Source: Azadirachta indica
Taxonomy: Eukaryota; Streptophyta; Magnoliopsida; Sapindales; Meliaceae
Assembly (NCBI GenBank): GCA_022749755.1
Contig: CM040444.1
Location: forward strand, 17,653,274-17,717,273
Direction: 5' to 3'
Length of the DNA stretch: 64,000 nucleotides
Position numbers and translations under genes: made by a program. Numbering within the stretch: the first letter of the stretch is position 1; every line of letters begins with the position of its first letter. Shown here piece after piece: positions 49,474 to 59,700 of the stretch. The notes under the pieces were generated by a model. It searched no databases. It worked only from the letters and a program-made list of their open reading frames with translations, and was not told where the DNA came from.

Positions 49474-51324
49474 ATGAAGAAAAATATTATTAGCACGTTG
49501 GTTCTATTGTTCCCCATTTTTACTGATCTCCTCTCCCTTAGTGCTCGAAAGCTCTCTATTTCTAGCAATATTATTGCGGTAGGCTTCGGAGAAATATCAG
49601 AAAAAGAAGTTGCTGCTGCTGCAAGGAAACCTTTGTATTACAGAAATCGATACGGTTCAAGAGGTGAGTTTGTGACAATACCAACCTCCCTTTCTTTTGA
49701 CAATCCAAGACTCAGAAGCGCTTACATTGCGCTTCAAGCCTGGAAACAAGCCATTATATCGGATCCTCGGAATATAACAACAAAATGGGTGGGATCCAAT
49801 GTGTGCAACTACACTGGAGTCTTCTGCACACAAGCTCTCGACGATCCGTCAATCCAAACTGTTGCTGGCATCGATATAAACCACGGTGATGTCGCCGGTT
49901 ATCTCCCGGAAGAGCTCGGACTTCTGGTGGATATTGCATTGTTTCATATCAACTCAAACAGGTTCTGTGGTACAGTGCCAAGGAGTTTCAACAAATTGAA
50001 ACTGCTCTTCGAACTTGATCTGAGTAACAATCGGTTTGCAGGGAAGTTTCCTCACGTTGTTCTTGGTTTACCGAGCCTTAAATATCTTGATCTTCGGTTT
50101 AACGAATTCGAAGGTACGATACCTAAAGCTCTGTTTGATAAAGATCTCGATGCAATATTCATCAACCACAACAGGTTTGCTTTTGAATTACCTGATAATA
50201 TCGGAAACTCACCGGCGTCTGTCATCGTGATGGCTAACAACAAGTTTCACGGATGCTTGCCTGCGAGTTTCGGAAACATGTCGAAAACTCTGAATGAAGT
50301 GATTATGATAAACAATGGCTTGCGTTCTTGTTTGCCCAAGGAGATTGGGTTGCTGAAGAATGTGACGGTTTTTGATGTGAGCAATAATAAACTAGTGGGA
50401 GAGTTACCGGATACGATTGGAGAAATGACGAGTTTACAACAACTGAATGTGGCGGACAATATGTTGTCGGGGAGTATATCTGAGAGCGTCTGTTTGCTTC
50501 CGAATTTGCGGAATTTCAGTTTTGGTCATAACTTCTTCACCGCTGAGCCTCCTGTTTGTTTGGATTTGCAAGCTCTTGAAGATAAGAGGAATTGCTTGAG
50601 GGGGAGGCCAGGACAGAGATCAGCATTGCAATGTAAAATGTTTTTATCTAAGACACCCCAATGCACTGCTTTCAAATGTCCTGCATTCAGTCTTTCACCT
50701 CCGCCACCATCTTCATCACTTCCACCTCCACCTCCCCCACCATCTTCATCACCAACTTTACCTCCGCTTCCGCCACCATCAGCATCGCCTCCACCTACTT
50801 TACCTCCACCACCGCCCTCGTCAGGGTCACCTCCACCTACTTTACCTCCGCCACCGCCATCATCAGGATCACCTCCGCCAACTTTACCACCGCCCCCTCC
50901 ATCATCAGCATCACCCCCACCACCTCCAGTATATTGCATTCGCTCTCCACCGCCACCTTCGCCATATCCTCCACCACCGCCTGTATTTTTGCCGCCACCA
51001 CCTCCAAACCCACTTTTGCCTCCTCCACCACAGGGTTTACCGCCACCTCCACCTTCTTATAGCGATCAAAAACCACCTCCCTCCCCCTTACCATGTGACC
51101 AGCAACCACCACCGCCTGCATCTCCCCCACCATGTGAGGAGCAATCACCGCCACCGCCACCCCCAACCCGATCCTTACCCCCACCTCCACCAGGGTCCCC
51201 CTCCCAAAACTTGTCACCTCCACCTCCCCAAGTTTACAACTCTCCATTACCAGCGGCGGCTCGAGTAGTTTATGATGGTACATTGCCAGCAGTAGTTTAT
51301 CCATCTCCACCACCGGCTTATTGA
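49474..51324 (+). CDS. Leucine-rich repeat extensin-like (LRX) cell-wall protein
   Basis: Single exon, 616 residues. A hydrophobic signal peptide covers about residues 5-24. Next come the LRX N-terminal block (NPRLRSAYIALQAWKQAI, CNYTGVFC), about ten LRRs (LFELDLSNNRFAGKFP, LKYLDLRFNEFEGTIP, VTVFDVSNNKLVGELP), and a cysteine-containing hinge. From about residue 405 a proline-rich domain follows, including near-identical units of SGSPPPTLPPPPPS. It lacks the classic SPPPP plus YVY cross-linking repeats, so it is an atypical extensin part. Known: LRX proteins sit in the wall, and their LRR domain binds RALF peptides and links to FERONIA-type receptors. The Gly-rich frame on the other strand is a shadow. 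Confidence 0.93.
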   Translation: MKKNIISTLVLLFPIFTDLLSLSARKLSISSNIIAVGFGEISEKEVAAAARKPLYYRNRYGSRGEFVTIPTSLSFDNPRLRSAYIALQAWKQAIISDPRNITTKWVGSNVCNYTGVFCTQALDDPSIQTVAGIDINHGDVAGYLPEELGLLVDIALFHINSNRFCGTVPRSFNKLKLLFELDLSNNRFAGKFPHVVLGLPSLKYLDLRFNEFEGTIPKALFDKDLDAIFINHNRFAFELPDNIGNSPASVIVMANNKFHGCLPASFGNMSKTLNEVIMINNGLRSCLPKEIGLLKNVTVFDVSNNKLVGELPDTIGEMTSLQQLNVADNMLSGSISESVCLLPNLRNFSFGHNFFTAEPPVCLDLQALEDKRNCLRGRPGQRSALQCKMFLSKTPQCTAFKCPAFSLSPPPPSSSLPPPPPPPSSSPTLPPLPPPSASPPPTLPPPPPSSGSPPPTLPPPPPSSGSPPPTLPPPPPSSASPPPPPVYCIRSPPPPSPYPPPPPVFLPPPPPNPLLPPPPQGLPPPPPSYSDQKPPPSPLPCDQQPPPPASPPPCEEQSPPPPPPTRSLPPPPPGSPSQNLSPPPPQVYNSPLPAAARVVYDGTLPAVVYPSPPPAY

Positions 51325-52599
51325 TTTTTTTTTTTTCTTTTTGTGACAAAATTTTTCCTTTCACCTTCCGTTCACAGAAGAGCTTAAATTTTTAATATAT
51401 TTGAGTTCTGATGAACTCTTCATCTTGTAATACGAACCAAAACAAAAGAACAAGGAATATAATACGAACATTTGTGTTGTAATCAGCCGAATATTTATGC
51501 ATGCATGTGATGAAATTAAACGTACGTAACAACATAGTGGGATGGAGGAAGAACGGTGTAAGGGAAAACTTGATATTTAATTGAATTGTTGTGAAGGTCG
51601 AGTGGTTAAATAATTAATAAATGGAAAATAAAGACTCTCAGAGAGGGAGAGTAGGTTGAAGGAAATGTAGTCACTGAGACGAGAATCTTGTTATGATACT
51701 GCCATTTATTTTGTGCTGTTTTGGTTTTTAATGATACTGACATTTATTTTGTGCTGCTTTTCGGATAAATTTTTAATGTTATTAGGGGGATTTTGTACGG
51801 TAACCAAAATTAATTTTCTCATGTTATTATCCCTTACTATAAGAGTTTGTTTGTTCCTTTTGCTGAATATAGAGTCGTATTTTTAATTTGTGTAAATATT
51901 TATTATAAATATATGAATATAATTAAATTAAAAATTTAAATTTAAATTTAAACTTAATAAATAAACATCTAATAATTTATTTTTTTTAAAAAAATATATT
52001 TATTTTATTAATTTATTTATTAAAAAATTAATTAATTATTTGTAACGTATCTTTTCGAGTCTCCTCTACTTATATTATTAATCTTACTAATCTATATTTT
52101 AATTATTGTAATAAATTTGTATATTTATATAATTATAATTATATTATAATATAATTTATTATTTTTATTTAATTTTTTTATTAATTTTTATATTATCAAC
52201 TAAAAATTATTTTTTTTAAAAAAAATCGTATATCAAACAAATAAATAATGTACATATTAATATAATTTATTAATTTTTTATTTATTATTACGTTAATATA
52301 ATCAAATGTTATAAATATAAATATATTATTTGAAAGAATATATATGTTAAAATATTAATTTTTAAATTTTTTTATTTTATTAAAATAAATAAATTAATAC
52401 TTATTTTAAAATATTTTAATATAAAAATAAAAATATTATTTAGGTTCAGATTTCAACCAGTCATGTTTAAAACTTAGATAAAAAAAATAAATGATGACTA
52501 ACTCGATTTTGTTTTCTTTACCATGCCTTTTGAGAAAAAAAATAATTAGAGATTCAAAGAATATTTTGCGCACGCATGTATATATATATATATATATAT
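51325..52599. other. Very AT-rich intergenic DNA
   Basis: 3' flank of the LRX gene, then a strongly AT-rich block (about 51880-52480) and a (TA)n tract at about 52579-52599 that abuts the foldback element. No coding signal. Confidence 0.6.
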
Positions 52600-53053
52600 G
52601 GGCGTCGCTTCATCCGATTTCGCTGCTTCAATAAAATAAAGTATGCGGTAGCGGCCGCAAGCTCCTTTCCAACGACCACGTCAATAAAATAATAATAATG
52701 TTATTTTCAGTTGGCTTGAATGATGTTACTTGCAAAGAAGATTTAGCTCTCTATTCGACGTTTTTTATACTCTTCATGCAACATGTATATATATATATAC
52801 AAGCCATCTTTGCAAGTAACATCATCCAAGCCATCTATTCGACGTTTTTTATACTCTTCATGCAACATGTATATATATATATACAAGCCATCTTTGCAAG
52901 TAACATCATCCAAGCCATCTTTGCAAGTAACATCATTCAAGCCAACTGAAAATAACATTATCCTATTAACCCTATTAACGTGGTCATTCGAAAAGAGCCT
53001 ACAGCCGCTACTGTATACTTTACTTTATTGAAACAGTAAAATGGGCGACACCC
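52600..53053. mobile_element. Foldback/MITE-like element with long inverted arms and a duplicated centre
   Basis: The outer left arm from 52600 (GGGCGTCGC) aligns with the reverse complement of the right arm ending at 53053 (GGGTGTCGCC). Shared inward blocks include TTCAATAAARTAAAGTAT, AGTAGCGGC/GGTAGCGGC, and GACCACGT. The inner 44 bp of the arms (52695-52738 and 52918-52961) match perfectly. The centre carries an 84-bp direct repeat (52751 and 52835) that includes an (AT)n tract. The GGG..TCGC ends are compatible with a Mutator-like MITE, but no clean 9-bp target duplication is visible. Non-coding. Confidence 0.8.
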
Positions 53054-53589
53054 ACGCAGCCCCCAACCATCACAAATTAATTGACCTAGAGAATTGAGAA
53101 GGTACCGCGCGTACGCAGAACCCCACTCCCGCGTTGGGTAGACCTTAATCTGGTGTGCCTCCTCAGTGCAATCGAGGCCACCGTCCTACGCCATGGACCT
53201 CCTCGGTCACCCATTGACCCCGTCCAGGTAAGTAAGTTCCACTCCCATTGTTCTGCATTTTATATATTCTCTCTGATTCGTCCCCCTCCTCCCTTTTCTC
53301 GATATGGGATTCTACGCTCCCCTGACTCACTCTACACACTTGTAAAGACCCCACTCCAAGTAAGCCAGTGGAAATGGTAATGACAATTAACTACCAACTT
53401 TCCAATATCTCACAAACTCAACCCATCTTGACAGGAATCATGAAGAACTAATTGAACAGCATCAATTATATATAATTCTTTTTTTCCCCGTTTTTCTATT
53501 TGAATGTAGCGTTCTAATTTGGCTCCACAATTTTAAGATTTTTTCATGATGGTGTCACTATTAAAAATGTCTGGCTTCGCCTCTGCGTC
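53054..53589. other. Spacer between foldback element and PPR gene
   Basis: Contains part of the PPR 3' UTR. The first portion is richer in GC (near 53100-53240) than its surroundings. No supported gene. Confidence 0.5.
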
Positions 53590-56293
53590 TCAGTAATCAA
53601 GGAAGTCATATTTCCGAGGCTGCAAATCTGATATGCTTCCTTGTCCCCAGCCTTTCTGGACTCGCTTGAGTGTTTTCAATGCAATGCTGCTGCCATCGTC
53701 TCTGTAAAATGATAGGCAAAAGATACTACATTAGGTACATTACGGATAGAGAAGTGAAAAAACGGGTTAGAGGAAGAAAAGTAAAGAGGAAATACCGGTG
53801 CAATATGGTCTGCCAATCACTTTCCCTGCACTTGTTTTGTTTTCTACAGACTGATTCACTTGGATTTTGATGAACTTTATTCGCCACCTCACTGTCTGAA
53901 GTCATTTCCATCATCCTCTCAGCAAGTTCATCAGCCTCTTGTTTGTTTCCCCTTTTACCCAAAGCATCAATCACGGGCATAAATGAAGCAGGATCAAACT
54001 CATATCCTTTATCTATCATCCTATGTAGAATGCCACTAGCTTCCTGTAACTTCTCGTCCTTACAAAGTTTATCAATGAGATCTTTGTATAGGAAGTTCCT
54101 CAAATCAAATGACTTTTCCAGTGAAGCTTCAAATATGTCTTTAGCTTCCAAGACTTCCCCAGCAACAAGTAACTCGTTGAACATTAAACTATAGAGGCCT
54201 TCTGTGTGACCACATGTGCTTAGAGCAATATCAAATACTTCCTGCGCTACTCTGAACTCACCTGCCTTACAGAATGCACTTACTAACATTCTGAAGGAAG
54301 AAATGTTTGGGAGCACGCCCTTTTGCAGCATTTCGTCTAAACAAGAAATGGCATCTTCTATTTTACTCTCTTCACAGAGACAACTAATGATATTATTATA
54401 AGTGCAAACATCAGGGGAAATCCCTCTTTCTCTCATCTCATCCATCAGTCCATAAATTTCAAATATTTGATTCTTACTTGCTAATCCCAGAATCAAAGAA
54501 TTATAAGTTTGTAGGCTCTTACTGCAACCTCTTTTTTCCATATCTTTAAGTACTGTAAATGCAGATGATATCTTTCCCTCCTTACAGAAACTATGTATAA
54601 AAGTATCATAGATAGCAGAATCAGGTTGCAAGTTTTTGCCCGTCATCTCCATAAATTTCTTTTTAGCCTCATCCAGCCTCCCAGCCTTGCATAGACCACT
54701 AATTATGGTTGAATAGGTTATCAAATCAGGCAAACATTTCTTCCTGTTGTTACTATCATGAACCGGACTGATAAATGAGTTCCCTAAGTTACCAAGAGCA
54801 GCACTTCCCTGAGTCCACATCTCATCGAGAATCTCAATTGCTTTGTCCAATTTGCCACTGGTACAAAGACCGTGAATTACAGTATTACAGGTCACAGTAT
54901 CTAAACCACAACCTTTCTCATACATTTTTTGCAGCAAGTCCTCTGCTTCAGATATCCTTCCCTCTGTGTAAAGACTGTGCAGAAGAATATTGCAAGTAAA
55001 AGTAGTTGGAAAACAGCCATTCCTTATCATCTCATGCAAAACATTATTCGCTTTAAATATCTCCCCATTACTGCAAAATCCATGGAGTAAAGTGCTATAA
55101 GTAATCGTATCTGGGGAAATACCTCTGCTTATCATTAAACTCATCAGCATTGTTGCATCAGAAAGCATTGTGTTTTTGCATAGCCCATCCATCAAAATGT
55201 TATACGCATATATATCGGGATCTACTCCCTTGTGTACCATCTCTTTAAGAACTACTTGGGCCTCTAAAAGCTTCCCATTCCTGACCAAACCCAGCAACCA
55301 AATATTATAACTCTCCAAATTCAAGTAACTGCCATGTTTTGTAATAGACTCAATCACGATCTTGGCTTCTTCGAGCATCCCTTCCTTGCAAAATCCTTCT
55401 AGCATCAAATTATATGTAATGATATTAGGCCGAGGCAGTCCTAACTCTTCATCCATCTGCATATCTCTAAATATCCTAGAAGCTTCAAGAATCTTCCCCG
55501 TCCTACAAAGGGCTGATATCCTAGAATTAAAAGTCACAACATCGGGAAGCAAACCTTCCTCCCTCATCCTCTCTACCAATTTTTCGGCATCATCAGTTTT
55601 ACCATCCCTACAAAAGCTCGAAATTAAAGTATTATAGACAACCATATTTGGCAGAAACCCCGAACTCCTTATCATATCCAAAAGATCCAAACCTTCATTA
55701 GGGAGTCCAGCTCTACAATAACCACGAACCAAGATCGCAAGACTGAACTCATTAGGTCTACAACCCTTGTCAGACATTTTATCAAACAACTTCCTCGCAT
55801 CGTCCAAATGACCCGAATCACAAAGTGCATGAATCAGAAGATTGAAAGTATAAGTCTCAGGAGAAAGCTTAGCAACCACCATATCTTTGTACAACCACAA
55901 TAAGGAATCTACGCGCCGTTTCTTAACACAACATTCAAAGAGGACATTATAAAAATAGATAGAAGGCGGGTTTTCAGGGAAATGAAATCTTACAGACTGA
56001 AATTGCGAAAAAGCTATGTCAAGCAAACCCGACTTGGCCAAGATTTTGACGAGTGAAAGGAGAGAAGAACGCGAGTTTTCGCTGGGTTGAATAGAGAGGA
56101 GGAGATTGTGAAGATTGCCGATTTCTTCGAGCATTTTTGAATCAATGAGGATGTGGGCAATTGTGGGTATTGAGTTTATAGCAAGATTTGTGGTAGGCGA
56201 AGAGAGAATTACTCGCTTGAAGATTTGCCATGCTAGTTTTGGATTGTTGGAGTTCTTTAGCAGAGCCTTTTTCACTTGGCTGGTTTGATTCAT
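53590..56293 (-). CDS. P-class pentatricopeptide repeat (PPR) protein with a spliced C-terminal tail
   Basis: Two exons, 53796-56293 and 53590-53701, give 869 residues. About twenty P-type PPR units fill residues ~60-800, with repeats such as TYNLMLEGFCKEGMLEEAK, YAYNILMDGLCKNTMLSDA and TYSTLLHGFCSNGEIFKAN. Known: PPR arrays bind RNA base by base, usually in mitochondria or chloroplasts. The N-terminus (MNQTSQVKKALLKNSNN) is basic and could be an organelle transit peptide (inference). Reading on past 53796 gives a spurious tail. A 94-bp GT-AG intron instead joins to DDGSSIALKTLKRVQKGWGQ ending DFLDY, which matches my memory of the Arabidopsis At2g17140 tail. No DYW or E domain. Confidence 0.93.
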
Positions 56294-56779
56294 GTCAGCT
56301 TCTATTTGCTTCCAAAAACTTTCAAATGTTGGTTTTTAACCGGTTACAGTCACGGTACATATGATAATAACTAAAAATAAAAGAAAAAGAAATTGCTGCT
56401 TCAAGAACTATCCCTCAATTATCTTTATTTTCAAATATTACATTGATGCAATATAAAAACTTTCGGTGGGAAAGCAATCAAATTTCTGTACCTGATCATA
56501 CTTACTTGGCTTTTAATAAATTTGTAAAGCAAGAAAAGGATTCTGAAGAAGAAATTCAACGAGTGTTGTTATCTAAATGGATTGTGTGATTTCATTCGAC
56601 TTAAAGAGACTGTGTATTCAGTTGACAACGACTGAAAGCATGCCGTGAGTGTCAGAGAATGTAAGGCATTACAAATTGGTTTCTTAATTCTATTACAATA
56701 TGTTTGTTTATAAGCCTGAGATGTAATTACAGTAAGAAATACAAGAAGAGATAAATCCTCTAAAATGAGGGCAAGGCAG
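56294..56779. other. PPR promoter and NPC1 3' region
   Basis: These 486 bp hold the upstream region of the PPR gene and the 3' UTR of the NPC1-type gene (both minus strand). No further gene. Confidence 0.55.
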
Positions 56780-59700
56780 TTAGCTCAAGTTTGATGAAGA
56801 GGTTGAAGGCTCATCTGCTTGCTGTTTCTCAATGATTACGTGCCTCCTCGAGGGAGGACCAAACAGACTCAATACCACCTGAAACCACAAAGGCAAAAAA
56901 CCAAATGAGGAATGCAACAATGCATCCGACTGTAATTCTGGGAGGTTGAATTCACTTACTGGTAAGAACACGAGCCCGTGCAAGAACCCAATAAGAATCA
57001 ATGCCAGGTACATTTGGAAGTAATATGCCTGCAAATTATAGATGTAAGTTTATTTTTACATCCACTATGATGGCATAAGCTACGAAAAGATGAGAAAGAA
57101 GAGTCAGAGACCACAAAGATTTCTGATCTTGACAAGCAAAGCACAATTACTCCAACAAGCTTTGTGAGCGTAATTCCGCTGCCAATGAATAAGCCAAAAA
57201 AAAAGCTCACAATAGAGAAGTAACAACACTAGCACAATTAAACAAAAGAAATTTGTTGATTCATATTCATAGGGAAAATACATTTTAGTTTCTGCCACAG
57301 CTGGGGGCCAAGAACTAATACGGAGTTAAATAAAGAAAGAAACAGTATTGCATTATGTTTTGAATGTGAAATTGATCCAATCATCTGACTTTGACACTAA
57401 AAATATCAACAAATCTGAACAGGGAAAATAGTACTAAAAGGTCAACCTGAAGACAGAAGCTCCCATGGTACTCAAAGCCATTTTTGCCCGTTGATCCCTA
57501 TTTCCATGGCTTACCTGCACAGGGCAGCATTGCATATGACAGCAAATTACAGAAACTGTAACAATCAAATTGGAAATTACAAATGAAATGCATATATTTA
57601 CATGACTATGCATAATGAACTACATCATGCAAAACATCAATGTCTAAAATCAAGAGGAGCCTTATAAAGATACTAACCAAAAAGGCATGCACTATATGCA
57701 CACAAAACTCAACGGCGATCCCTATTGACATTATAAGATTTACAACGGAGACTGCATTTAGTTGAATACCTAGAATTGCCATTATGCCCTGCAGAATCCA
57801 ATGGGAGTTATTACAGAAAGCGCAAAAGGGCAGTGAAGTTAAAATCGATATGATAGACATAGAGGAGCCATTAATGAAATGTATTTTGCAAAATAGAGAT
57901 AGAGGTGCAGTAAATGAAATGTATTCTGTAAGAGTATAGCATATAAGATTTCTTTTAAGAAATAACCCCAAAAAAAAAAAAAAAAAGCAAAATGTATAAT
58001 TGTAAAAGTAGAGCCAATACCAAGAGATCAACAACTATCATCACCAATACAAGTATAATGATTGCTGAACTCCACAAACTGCATTTAGAAAGCAAGGAAC
58101 AAAAACCAAACTTGATTACGTCAATTTAAGGAAACATGACTTAAATAGACAACAGCTGAAAAAGGAACAGATATCGCATTCAAACCTGGATGTGATAATA
58201 ACACAAACAACAAATATAGCACCTGTTATAGTACCAGATGCAATTAGAAAAAAACTTTGAGAAAAAAGCCAACAGCATAAATTCTTGAATATAGCAAACT
58301 AGCAATTATCATATTGTATGAAAGGAATTCAATGCAATGCTATGAAAGAATTTTAATGCAATGCAACAGGATGAGAAATCAAGCAGATAGATCGTGATAA
58401 TATTGGCAATCTGTCAAATGTGGCACAAAACCAGCTTTGAAAACATAGAACTGTCCTTCAGGAGTTTGAGTATACCAAGTGCTACAGAAATGTTGATCAA
58501 CGCGACCCTCCATATATCGAGATATTGCTCAAAGAAGATATAGAAGACTGAATACGGAAAAATCTCGATCTGCATTCAAGAAATAAAGCCAGCGGAGAGG
58601 CAGGTAAGAAATGCTGCAGGACACATTTTAGACAATTGACGCAAAGGCATGAAAAAGAATGATGCATGCACACACAAAAATTAAAAAAAAAGGGAGCGTA
58701 GTACTCAATCTGTTCATGCAAAGCAAATATTCCATAAGGATTAATAAGGAGATCATGATATATACTGTTACACTGGAAAGTTGAATTTAAACCTTTAAAG
58801 AATCAGACATTCTTGCGCTGAACTCCCGTGCAGCTTGCAATGAATTAACATAGTCACCCTGAGGAAAATACAATATAAAAAAAGCTACATTCTACAAAAC
58901 TCATGCTTTGTAAGATGAGGATCACAATTTTAATATCAGGCAACAGTCACACCTGTTTGTTTAGTGGTGTGTGATATGTACGGAACTCAGATGCTTGTAT
59001 AATACCACTTTCATACCCTGCCCACAAGTAAGAAATAAATAATTATAAGTAAACCTGCGCCTCATAGGAAGCTTTGGTTAGTTGTGGAAATATGCCAGAA
59101 AAAGTATTGTTTGATATACGAAAGAGGTGGGGGGCGGTGGTGGGTGGTGGTGCGGTGGGGTGGTGGGAGGAGAAAGTGTCAATCAAACTGACCACTTAGA
59201 TCCACACTGCTGGAGTATGCGCCATGGCCACCCTTTGCACAATCAGCAGACGGCAGTGCATTGAGAAACCAGGGAAGTTTATCCCGAAATTGCTCCGTAG
59301 ACAGACGATTATTAACCAAATCTGAGTAACGAAAGCACTGCAACCAACTCAAAAATGTAAGTTCTTCAAGCCTTTCACTGGATGTGTTATATTTTCCATA
59401 CAAATCGAAAGTCCATTATCTAAGAAAAATTATAAAACAACTATTATTTTAGGACACTTCAGGTTAACAGAAAGGATGCAGAAAGAACGGGAGGAGGCAA
59501 ATTACCGTTGTACAGTCTTTGCAGACTCCACCAACACCACAAGGTCCTTTGTCGCATGAACAGCAAGGTGGCTAGAAAAAATATACTGGTTATTATCTTA
59601 CAAGGAAATTCAGACTGCATAAAATCAATATGACTAGATCATCGACATAAAGTTAACAGTGCAGACAGGTTCTGAGGGATGTGAGTACGCAGGTTTATGA

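Noticed and set aside
50526..50939. Gly-rich 137-codon frame on the minus strand
   Set aside because: It is the complement of the proline-rich LRX coding repeat, where CCN codons give GGN-rich antisense. There is no independent support.
52561..53065. Target-site duplication for the foldback element (CACGCA on both sides)
   Set aside because: The two CACGCA motifs are not adjacent to the element ends. The left one is separated by a (TA)n tract, so a 9-bp Mutator-type duplication is not shown.
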